Below, piece after piece: positions 1 to 9,588 of a stretch of DNA of 64,000 nt. Every line of letters begins with the position of its first letter. The first letter of the stretch is position 1. A program made the translations under genes and the position numbers. The stretch is taken from the NCBI GenBank assembly GCA_031772625.1, contig CM062819.1:824145003-824209002 (forward strand), in the 5' to 3' direction. Under the pieces are notes generated by a model that searched no databases, was not told where the DNA came from, and saw nothing but the letters and a program-made list of their open reading frames with translations. This DNA is from Pinus tabuliformis (lineage: Eukaryota; Streptophyta; Pinopsida; Pinales; Pinaceae).

Positions 1-1900
1 CTTTGCAACAATAATCAAATTATCATTATGCAAAGTTCAAAGATCAAAATAGAATGGAACAACAAAATATAGTTGTAACACAAGAACCAACCATGTTGCA
101 ATTCAAGTAAAACACTTTACAGAAGTATGAAGTATAAATAATTTTGACCCCGGTCCTAGAGTCAAACTAGTCATTGGTCAAGTTAGCCATTGGAGGCTCT
201 GCTCAGACTATTTAACATGCTAGGCTGGATCTGTTTCTTCAACTTGTCCTGACGATGAACCACACTAGTTGGTTCGAAACGCGTCGACAAATGGTATTCC
301 ATGTGATTTTCGCCGAAAAATCTCTCACAAACTTGATATGGATCACAGAAGCCTAAACTCTATAAGTATGAAGTTATCAAATGATATCATGCAAAGTTAA
401 GCCAAAGCTCAAGGATCAAAAGAATTAATGTAATATATATTGCATGAGGACATGCAATAGCTTCAGTTGGGGGTTATGTTGGGTCTTGATATTGTTATTC
501 ATTTCCATTACACTTTCACTATTATGTCCATTATATCACCTCCATTTCACTTTCATTTCACTACCATGTCACTACATTCATCTCACTTTCATCATTATTG
601 GGTCACATATATGTTTTTCCAAACTTTATTAATTCGTAGCACTTTTAAGTGAATTTGTGGTTAAAAATTAGAAAATAATGTGTATATGCTTATACCTAAC
701 AAGTAGGATGAGATTGTTGACATGTGTAGGTCAAAAGGAAGCTTCTAGAAGACCTTTATGTGGCATCCTAAGGCCAAATTTGAATTTGAGTGGAGAGGAT
801 CATGGGATCCTGAGGCTATGTGCCACATTTCCTATTTGTCTTGAAACTCTAAGAATCATGTGTCTTGTCATTTCCTATTTTGATTATAACTCTAGAGGTA
901 TAGGGAGAGATTCATGGACTCTCATTAATGAGATGACTTCTCATCTTTTTATATAAATAGGAGATCTCTCTCCTTCATTTGGTAACTTTGGAAAGCTTGG
1001 TAAACTTTGTTAGCTCATCTTGTCATTTCTTTGTACTTTGTAGTTTTGAAGAATTTGAATAAAGCTTTGATGTTCTCAACATGGAAGGAGATGTAAAATA
1101 GGAGATGTCATGGAGCATATTAGAATGTAAGGTAGAATAGATTTTATTTTGTAATTTTGCTTTGATTTCATTCAAGTATGTCATTTTATTGTTTTCAAGC
1201 TTAATAGTTTCGATTTTCCATTCATGCAAGTTTAATTCATGCAAGTGTGTTCAACCGGTTGATTGTAGATCTATCTAATTGTGTAATCTATGCTTAACAA
1301 AATAGTCCAAGAAAGTATTGGTGCTTGAAGCATTAGAGCACACAGTAGATTAGTTTTGCTTTACATGTTTTGTATTTAATTTTGTTGCAATTTCATTTTC
1401 AGTTTTAGAACAAGGAAGTATTGAATCCCTCCAAATGTTATCACAAGGAAGTAGTTCTCCCAAAATTGTATAGTGGGGTGATAAAACACTTCATTTAACG
1501 GTTATCATTTTTGCTTTCATTTCATAGACATTTTGCCGACCTAGATTAATCTAACTGTTCAAAGTTTTGATTTTTTTTTATCTAATGTTCATTTCCTTTT
1601 CTCCCTTCTTTAGAAATTAGATTTTAACATGAAAAGTCATTAGATTTAGTTGACCATTAACATTTAGAGATTTCATTTAGAAGCATAAATTTTCTTTCTT
1701 AGATTAATTTCCTTAAGCATGAGAAACAAACCCAAAAACAACATAAACTTAAAACAACGAAGTAAGAAAAAGGTTAACTAAGCACATATAGTGCACCAAC
1801 CTTCATTAGTTTACGATACCCAAATTGATAATTTATGTAGAGCAATTTAGGACAATAAATTGACTAGACAAGAACCAAAAAAATTCCTTCCCCACTTGAG
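1..1900. other. Non-coding, probably old LTR sequence
   Basis: No gene is recognisable here. A TATA-like tract (tatataaatag) near 948-960, followed by a CT-rich stretch, resembles the promoter of a decayed LTR, but no terminal repeats were found to prove it. The short open frames in this stretch show no domain. Confidence 0.3.
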
Positions 1901-1929
1901 GATAGTGCCCACAAAGAAAAGGTATTTTT

Positions 1930-2035
1930 AATTATCATAAGGCTTTTCATGGTTATTGTTTCTCTTGCAATAATAATTATGGCCATAAGTCCATAGAATG
2001 TAGATGGCTTGCAAGAAAGTAGATGGCCTAGGCAG
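1930..2035 (+). pseudogene. Decayed retroelement gag zinc knuckle
   Basis: One frame reads FHGYCFSCNNNYGHKSIEC (knuckle codons 1957-2001). This is the CCHC pattern of a retroelement gag nucleocapsid, with one extra residue between the second Cys and the His (x5 rather than x4). It is followed by RWLARK and a stop. The phrase resembles zinc knuckles of plant LTR-retrotransposon gag proteins. No other gag sequence was recognised nearby, so this is a short relic. Confidence 0.35.
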
Positions 2036-2443
2036 ACCTACTAGTTGAAAACCTCATTGAGGTAGCTAGTAGGCCTAAGAAAAAAGAGAAAAATATGAAA
2101 AATAAAGTATTCTTTGCTCCATATATCATTCTCTCAAAAATGCAAGTGCTCTCTAACCTTTGCAAGCAATAAGAACAATTTAGCACCAACAGAAAAAATT
2201 CATCAAAAACCTAGTCAAAGGAAGTCAAACCTTGAGTTTATCCTCCTTTTCTCATATGCTCCAATAGAACCAAGGCCATGTCAACCCATCACCCTCATCC
2301 ATTTCCAACATCCACCCATCATTTCCAAGCCTTTCCCATTCATTTTCCTTGTTGTCCTAAAATGCTACATGAGGGTTTTGTTTTTCTACAGGAGGCCAAA
2401 ATACACATAGCAGAAAATTGTTTTTACCATATCTTGAAAATTG

Positions 2444-2670
2444 TTTATCCATTGGCCAATTTGTTTCATGGGGAGATGCATATGGATGATGGTAACATGC
2501 TCAAGCAATTTCAGCAAATTCCAGTGCACACTTTTCGAGAAATTGACCTCCATCACCTATATCCATTTTTATTTTTCTTGTGATTCGTGTATCCATTGGC
2601 CAAGATTTTTTATGAGGAGGCGCATAATGATGATGGAAACATTCTCAAAAATTTTCAGGTCAATCTAGTC
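2444..2670. repeat. Two-copy tandem repeat, period about 144 bp
   Basis: The phrase atccattggccaa followed by gatgatgg.aacat.ctcaa occurs near 2448-2505 and again near 2590-2650. The surrounding spacing is conserved and the copies are clearly diverged. No coding function was seen. Confidence 0.5.
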
Positions 2671-3281
2671 TATCGTTTGAAAGATATGGATAAAACAATT
2701 CTGCTATAGGAGACTATCCTGAAATGTTACAGGAGGGACCATAATTGCTGCAAGAGTGTGATCGACATAGAGAGAGGGGTCATATCTTATGTTTTCCTTG
2801 GGGGAATGAATAAATAAGTCTACCACACCTCCATCATCCATCCTCCACACCATTTAGTCACTTCTCCATCCAAAAATTCATCTTTGTCCATGAAAAATCC
2901 CCATTTTCACCCCTTCTTTCATTACTTTCACCACAACCAAGGTTTTTGATCCTTGTCCATAGATTGATCATGAATTATCAGTGTTTTTGGAAGCATTATC
3001 TGAAGGATATTTTTGTTATAGAAGGGTTTTGTGACTACTACAAGAAGACATACATTCCTGTAGTAGCCTGTAATTACCTTACAAGACCACAATTGAGAGC
3101 ACCAGAATGAAGAACCAATCATCATGAAGACATTGGAGAGTCATTTCCTCAAATTTTTGGCAGCTATAAGACCTCTGCAGATTGCTACAAGATCATTGTT
3201 CATCTCCAACAACAAAACTTGATCCACCATAAAAAATAAAATGAAATTAAATTTAATTAATTAAGTAATTAATTAATTAAG
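2671..3281. other. Non-coding; scattered gctacagga-like motifs
   Basis: No gene is seen. Variants of 'ctacagga' and its complement recur at 2700-2760 and 2990-3190, as they do at 6480-6700. Their complement occurs in the LTR of element E. The stretch ends in AT-rich sequence. Confidence 0.3.
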
Positions 3282-3301
3282 AATATATATATATATATAT
3301 G
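3282..3301. repeat. AT microsatellite left of PGK/LINE A (possible TSD)
   Basis: This is an (AT)n tract beginning aata and ending atg. A nearly identical tract lies at 5741-5758, immediately after the LINE A tail. Together they could be a target-site duplication bracketing the PGK plus LINE A unit. Because AT repeats are common and change length, this is suggestive only. Confidence 0.4.
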
Positions 3302-3336
3302 ATAGTAAAATATGATTGAACAAGGATCTACCCAGA

Positions 3337-3834
3337 ATGGCTTCAACAACCGTAGTTGCTGCAGCGCTCAGTCGAATTTCCTTGACACCAAATCTGCAAG
3401 TCGTGTCATCGTCGTCTACTTCTTCTCCTGTGGCCTGCCTCGCCATTGGAACCAGATCATGGTCCGCCTCTCCTCCCCGTCGGCTCTGTTCTATTGCCTC
3501 CTCGCCCCTGCTAGAGGTCAAGTCCAAGTTCGAATTGGGCACCGCTTCCAACCTGTTTGCCTCTGAGAATGATCTTGCCTCCGCTGTCGCAGTGCAGGTT
3601 GGTGGCGCCAACAATGGCAGGGGCTACCAAGGAGTTGTCTCCATGGCCAAGAAGAGTGTTAAGGATTTGAAGGAATTCGATATTAAGGGCAAGAAGGTTT
3701 TTGTCCAGGCCGATTTGAAGGTTCCCCTTGATGAAAATTAGAACATCACCGATGATACGCGTATCAGGGCCACCGCTCCCACCATCAAGTACTTGATTGG
3801 CAACGGTGCCAAGGTTATTCTTACAAGTCACCTT
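3337..3834 (+). pseudogene. PGK: 5' fragment of chloroplast phosphoglycerate kinase
   Basis: The frame starts MASTTVVAAALSRISL and continues through a Ser/Arg-rich stretch typical of a plastid transit peptide. It then reads KKSVKDLKEFDIKGKKVFVQ, DLKVPLDEN, a stop (3739-3741, probably CAG to TAG), [10 protein letters not shown] and [11 protein letters not shown]. This is the N-terminal part of plastid PGK, the Calvin-cycle/glycolytic kinase. The family motif is VRADLNVPLD; here Arg is Gln and Asn is Lys, so the substrate-binding segment is damaged. Homology stops exactly after SHL, where the GRPKG segment should follow, and LINE sequence begins. No intron interrupts the roughly 166 codons, which would suit a retrocopy if the parent gene has an intron here. 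About 35 bp of possible 5' leader precedes the ATG. Confidence 0.88.
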
Positions 3835-4290
3835 ACGGAGCAGGAAAATTTCCTGGGGATGTCGGATCTGGTTGATTCCTTGGGGATTCGAAATCGCACC
3901 CTAGATCTGGTGCACACTGCAACAGATTGGGCTCCGATATGGTCAAACCCCCCTCAACCAGAAATCTATGTAGCAGATTGCCCCCTGAAATGGTCAGATC
4001 TAAATCAATCTTTTTAGATCTGAGGGTTCCCACAGCTCGATGACAGGAAGGAACTGGTGGAGGTGCATGGCAAAGCAAGAATGGGGGCAAACTTGATAGA
4101 CAACAGCCCTTCAATGCAGAATGACACAATATTGAACGTCGCAAGGCTAGAAGATCCATCAGATAGCCCAGATCTGGCGATGCAAGAACCAGACAGAGCT
4201 ATGATATGCCTAGATCCGTCAGATCTGGACACCTGGGCAACAGATCGAGCCCTTTCTCAGATGGATCCACACCCTACCAAGGTGGATCTC

Positions 4291-4518
4291 ATACAAATTT
4301 TCATCAAAACGCTGGAAGGCAGGCATTTTTGTTGGAGGATTTGGAAGGGGAGGAGGATCCAGGATCTAAGGTATAAAATACAGAACCACCTTGGTATACC
4401 AGCATATAGGCAAAATCTGATCTACGCGGGTCTCAGTTTATAGGATAACTACACCCTTCAGGATTATAGCATAACCACAGACTCGACCATCATAATCAAT
4501 CTCTGTCTGTGGGGTGGA
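4291..4518 (+). other. Ubiquitin-like domain inside LINE ORF1
   Basis: The 76 codons align to ubiquitin without a gap. They start IQIFIKTLEG (ubiquitin MQIFVKTLTG), contain KIQNHLGIP (KIQDKEGIP), QNLIYAG (QRLIFAG), TLQDYSI (TLADYNI) and DST (EST), and end LCLWGG (LRLRGG). By hand count about 32 of 76 positions match. The TAG stop falls at ubiquitin position 51 (normally Glu), consistent with a point mutation. Lys6 and Lys29 are kept; Lys48 is Leu and Lys63 is Thr. Leu8 and Ile44 of the hydrophobic patch are kept. A Cys follows the Gly-Gly, so the protein would continue past a potential deubiquitinase cleavage point. Confidence 0.85.
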
Positions 4519-5204
4519 TGCTCTGGAACTAGCTCAAAGAGCACAGGCTCCTTTAAGGATGCAGTCAAAGGTAAGGAAAAAGTGCAAACCAAACCAGCAA
4601 CAATGCTTGAGCTTCCCGGGCCCTACATTGTAGAACAAAAAACTGAGAATCCTGCTCTCACCATCGCAATGCCTGAGGTAAATGATTTGTACTCAGATCT
4701 CTATTCCAAATCAGTTATATGCAGATTTAATGGATTTTGGCCCAAATCTGATGTTTTGCACCAATGGATATATGCTACATGGTCACCAAATTGCAAAATA
4801 TACTTATGCCCCAAGGGGTTTTTTATAGTCAGATTCAAAACATAATAGGAAAGGGAACACATCCTCAACAAGGGACCATGGTTCTAGGGCAATGCAGGGC
4901 TCTTCATGACCCCTTGGTTTCCAGAATTCGATGCCAACACAATGGTGGTATCAAAGATGCCAGTTTGGGTCAGGCTGCACAACCTTCCATTACACTTCTG
5001 GCATCATAATGTTTTAATCGCCATAGGGAACACTCTGGGAAAGTTCCTAAAGATTGATGGGGACAAACTTACAAGGGGAATATTTACTTTCGCCAGAATA
5101 TGTGTTGAAGTAGATCTTAGCGAGGGATTACCAGACAATATAACACTGAATTTCAATAATACACAGTGGACACAACCTTTAGATTACGAAAATACAACGT
5201 TCCG

Positions 5205-5248
5205 ATGTCGTGGATGTCTACAAACAGGCCACCTCCATAGCGCCTGTC
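5205..5248 (+). other. CCHC zinc knuckle of LINE A ORF1
   Basis: CRGCLQTGHLHSAC fits C-x2-C-x4-H-x4-C exactly. It follows the phrase LDYENTTFR, the same position and lead-in as in LINE B (LDYDGIPFR) and LINE C (LDYEQLPFK). Confidence 0.85.
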
Positions 5249-5740
5249 CACAAGCAAAACAAATCCCCAAATGGAACAAGAAGCAACAGAGAAAGCCAAA
5301 AGGATGGCAATATACAGCCCCCTTGGATGAAGAAGCAGACACAGCAGAGACAACAGAATATAAAGCAGAAATGGATGATCAAAAAGTCCAGAACAACACA
5401 CTAAAGGAAGAGAAAGACCCTAGTAACCCTTTGCAGCAACAAGAATCCCAGCCAACAAGAATGGAAATATCTAGCAACAAGAAAACTCATGGATCAGAAG
5501 GATCTGATTCTGACAAAGACTCTCCCATAAATACAAACAAAAATCAGCTATCCATTGTAACAGCCACCCCCAACGCTGGAGGTTGGCGAAAGGTGGAGAA
5601 AAAGAAAGGGAGAAAAGAATAGTATTTTTTTTTTTTTTGTGAAAACAGAAACAAACCATATGCATATGCTTTTTAGCATCTACAACATGTAATTTTGTCT
5701 TATGAATAAACTTACGATTTTTCTAAGGGAAACATAAATA

Positions 5741-5758
5741 AATATATATATATATATG
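5741..5758. repeat. AT microsatellite right of LINE A (possible TSD)
   Basis: This tract starts aata and ends atg and is nearly the same as the one at 3282-3301. See the entry there. Confidence 0.4.
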
Positions 5759-7390
5759 TGTGTTGACAAGCCTCTATCAGTTAAGTAGATGTCAAAAACT
5801 ATTTCCAGAACAGAGCCAATGCATAGAGCAACAAGCATGGGAAATAACACCGCAAGGAGGCAACAAATCAACCATTATTCCTAAAGCAACATAAAAAGTC
5901 AATTATCTCTCAGAAGATGCTCAAAAAATCCCCACTCATGTCCAGATCTACCATGCAACCATCAAAGGATCAACACATGAACAAGCAACTTGTAACAATA
6001 GGCATCAATGATGAATTAGGCCACCATGAAACACCTGTAACACATTTTTTGGCTCGAGCATCACTTGCAAAAACACACCCAGGGTAAGGTTTAAGTATGC
6101 AATCCTCTAAAACTTTCATATGAACTTATTTTAGCTTGAAAAACTTTGAAAGTGTATAAAGGAAAAGGTTTTTTTATAGCCAAAATGAGTAGCAGAACAA
6201 CCTCAGCCTTATCTAGCAGATAACTTCACATTTCCAACAACACACCCATGTGTGGGAGAGGAACAATAAAAAAGTGAAGAGGACTTGAGAAAGTGGCTTG
6301 TAATCATTTAGTAGTGATGGAGGGCAAGGAGTGTGAAGGGGTAAGTGAGGGCCAACTCAGTTAACTCAAAGCACTTTGAGTTTATTTGCATGCAATGAAA
6401 AAAGAAAAAAGAAATTGAAAATAATAATGAAAAAATCAATAGAAAAATAAAAATAAAAGAATAAAAAGTTGGACCCTCCACCTCTTAGCATGCAAGGAAT
6501 AACTACTACAGGATACGGGTTGGTTGCTATAGGAGAAAATATAGCTACTACAGGAGGAACATAATTGTTATAGGAAGAATAAAAATTCTACAGGAAGGAC
6601 TGATTTGCTACAAGAAGGAACAAAGTTGCTACATGAGATAGACAGATTGCTACAGGAAGTTAACAAAGGGATACAAGAGAAAAAAATTGCTAGTAGGGTG
6701 TTGGATAATGATTAATGAATTGCTACAAGGTACAAATAAAGACAACAGAGTTGCAAAGGATTTGCTGTAGACATGGTAAATTCTCCAAGGGTAAAAGGTA
6801 TCCAAGTCACCAGTTTGGTCATCACATCATTCCTTTCTTTTACTTCAGTTTATTAACCATCATTTCTACCTATGTAAGAAGAAATAACTCTCTATTAAGT
6901 GTTTTCAATTCCATAATTTAATGAGCAAAGATAATTTAGATTGCTAGTTAAGGGTGTTCATAAGAATTTAATGGATAGTATGATGTGTCATAGCCAATAA
7001 TTTGTATCAACAGTAAGAGGCTTGGACTTCAATGAGAATGACATTTGTAATGAGCTAATTGATGCCAACAAATGCTTCTTTTCACAAGGATAAGTGCCAT
7101 AGGAATACCAATAAGACAAACCAAAAGCAAGGTGTTTCCCTCATGAATAGAAACCATTACAATTGAAGAATCAAGTGAGAAAAAGAAGTCGCCTAAACCT
7201 ACATTAGAGGTTCCATAGGAAACTAAGATAGGAAAAGAAATGCAAATAGAAGAGTAGCAAGAAGAGCAGTAGGAGGAGCAACACATGGACCAACAAACAA
7301 ATAATGAAATATGCCATCATACATGAAGAACCATAGGGCAAGGAGGATGAATAGGTTGCTCAGAGGATGAGCAACAATTTCAATAGGGGG
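5759..7390. other. Non-coding stretch with degenerate ctacagga array
   Basis: No gene is recognised. Between about 6500 and 6690 the motif (g)ctacagga or ctataggag recurs roughly every 20-30 bp, giving a degenerate short-period array. Its reverse complement (cctgtagca) occurs in the LTRs of element E at 8655-8710 and 11748-11780. The stretch may therefore be an old LTR of a related element in the opposite orientation. Confidence 0.4.
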
Positions 7391-8409
7391 GTATAATGGG
7401 CCTCAAAATTAGACATAAATTAAGGCCCATCTTACCTCTCTTAGGCACAAGAAGGCTATATTAAACCTCTCCTTCTACACTTAATAATGTTTTTTTTATA
7501 TTTAATATGTTCTTAGGAAAGTTTAGAGATAATTGCATATTATGTGCCTAATATTATTTATTTTTGTAGAATATTGGGGAGATTATGAAGATTTGGAGGA
7601 CGGGATCATTTAGGGACTTGATCCCTACTATCAAAGGACCGATATTGGACAATAAATTAACAAAATATCATAAAATTAATGAGAAATTCTGGAGCTCTAG
7701 TGATTGAGAAAATCTAGGAATGTGTATCCTGTCATTTAATGCAAATTCCTAGTGTTGGGAACCAGATCCACTATTTGAGTGATTTTGGAGGGGAAAGCCC
7801 CTTCCTTTCAAGGAGAATGCTTCCCCATCAATTTGTATAAGTAACAATTTGAATGTTCCTCTAGAGGCATGTATTTCTTAGTTTTCTTGTGGAGAAAACT
7901 TGTTATTTAGCAACTCCACTTTCATTTATAGCAAGGATGTACTTGGATTGATTCAAATAATGAAGTTTGGTGTCATTTTTAGCTTTTAAAGTTTGGTTAC
8001 CTTCATAGGGCTCTGATTTTCTTTGGGCTTGGACATTCCATGAGCCTCAAAGCCCTGTTGTATAATTTATTTCTTTCCTTTGAATGTCTTTTTCATTTGC
8101 ATCTCTTATTTATGCATTTATTATTCATGCTTCTTTTGTTGTAGGTTACATTGGTTAAATGATTGAAGTGAGAGATTTTTTTTTAAGGTTATTTAGATAT
8201 TCACAACCATGATTCATCCTTATAACAACTTTGAAAAGTCATATTCATCATTGAGCTGCTTGGATTTGTCTACTAGTTCATAAATCTAGAATTTTTGGAA
8301 ATCCCTTGTAGCAAAATAATACTAATTTTCTTCTATCTTTTAGAATGGGTTAATGAGCTTAATTTGAGTTGATTCCAATTGCATTTGGTCATAAAAACAT
8401 TCAATTTAA

Positions 8410-9300
8410 TAATAAAATTTACCCCATATCATTTTCACTTGATTAGGTTGGGAATTTGGTAGGTTAACTAGCTCACTACTTCTTGAATTTTCAATTTTTA
8501 GAGTAGTAACTTTCTACTAATTTTTAGCACGTCTTAATAGGGGTATTCTGGAGTGATTCCACTTGGAATGGTTTCATAAGACATCCTAATTAATAATAAT
8601 AATAAATCATCTCATTTTCATTTGATTTACTTGGGTATTCGACAATTTATCTTCTCCTGTAGCAAAATAGGGCCTCCTGTAGCACTCATATAACCCTCAT
8701 GTAGCAAGTGTAAACTTGACCAAATTTTCTCCAAAAGCTTGGATTTTGTCTCTTAGGCTTGAATAATAACCCCTAGGCTCTAAATCCATGTTTGGGAAAA
8801 ATAAACACAATTAGGACTTGCCTTTTTACAAAGTAGATTAGGCCTATTTCTTTGAATTTATGCTCTTAGGATTTCAATTACAAATTGTTGCTCTTGCATA
8901 GGATTAATTTATTTTCAATGAACTTTTCACATTATGAAATTAGACTAATGATTCACATCGTTTCAAGTAGCACAAGGTTTACAGTCTACAAATAAACAAG
9001 TACTTTGCATTCCTGCAAATAGCGTAACCTTTACCTTCTTACAATTAGGACTAGTGTTTACATTTGAGCAAGTGGCATTTCCATTTATTGCAAACAAAGT
9101 AACATTTCCATTTCTGCAATTAGTTTAGGATTTGATCTCATGACATTCACTCCATTACATCATATCAATGAAAGAAGGACACATTGTATGTTGTACATAT
9201 AATGTCGATACCTCTTAAGTTTGTATGAACCCTGGGCTGATAATTTAAGTTGGTAGCCTTGGGAGTTGAAACATTCTTCTTGCAATAGCAAGGCTCGTCA
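8410..9300 (+). repeat. Element E 5' LTR (certain part)
   Basis: This matches 11508-12375. Shared phrases include ggtaggttaactagctcact, gagtgattccacttggaatg, caagtagcacaa and gtgtcgatacctctta. It ends ..gctcgtca just before the primer binding site. It contains cctgtagca motifs at 8655-8710. Confidence 0.75.
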
Positions 9301-9305
9301 CTTTT

Positions 9306-9325
9306 TGGCGTTGTTGCTCAGGAGG
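9306..9325 (+). promoter_or_regulatory. Element E primer binding site (tRNA-Asp type)
   Basis: tggcgttgttgctcagga resembles TGGCGCCGTTGCCGGGGA, the primer site complementary to the tRNA-Asp 3' end used by Athila/Tat-like plant gypsy elements (13 of 18 positions by eye). It begins five bases after the LTR end. Confidence 0.6.
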
Positions 9326-9588
9326 TGTCAAATAATACAGTGTTTTCTTCCATCATTGATTCATTTCTTTTACTTTCTGCAAAAACAAAAAAATTGCATT
9401 AGTCATATTTCATTTTAGAAAAACGCATTTCATTAACATTCTTATTCGATTCTTTAAAAATAAAAAAAAAAAAAAAAATTACTTCTCCAACACCTAATCC
9501 CCCCACTTGATCATGTGTGCAGTAATAGCCACATCACCATCCACTTTTGTAGGTAGAATAAGAAGAGGTGGCAGATAAGGTAGAAGAA

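Larger units (their letters stand above)
4057..5622 (+). pseudogene. LINE A ORF1 with ubiquitin-like, DUF4283 and CCHC domains
   Basis: A single frame runs from 4057 to TAG at 5620-5622, broken only by stops at 4441 (TAG), 4843/4846 (TAA TAG) and 4885 (TAG). It also stays in the same frame upstream through stops near 4015. In order: an acidic leader; a ubiquitin-like domain (4291-4518); a short linker; DUF4283 (about 4700-5150: VICRFNGFWP, KIYLCPKGFFIVRFK, NKGPWF, MPVWVRLHNLPLHFW); a zinc knuckle CRGCLQTGHLHSAC (about 5206-5247); and a Lys/Glu/Ser-rich tail. DUF4283 plus zinc knuckle is the usual plant LINE ORF1 plan (RNA-binding chaperone of the retrotransposition particle). The N-terminal ubiquitin-like domain is not part of that plan as I know it. 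The stops look like C-to-T or G-to-A decay. Confidence 0.85.
3835..5740 (+). mobile_element. LINE A: ORF1 present, ORF2 deleted, fused to PGK
   Basis: This is a non-LTR retrotransposon fragment carrying a decayed ORF1 that ends at 5622. Instead of the endonuclease/RT ORF2 expected next, there is a run of 14 T and then a short tail. The tail phrase at 5681-5715 (tacaacatgtaattttgtct) closely matches the 3' end of LINE B at 18751-18770 (tacaacatgtagttttctta), so it is the LINE 3' terminus. The whole of ORF2, about 4 kb, is therefore missing. The left end abuts PGK coding sequence with no gap and in the same orientation. AT tracts at 3282-3301 and 5741-5758 may mark one shared insertion event. 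Confidence 0.8.
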
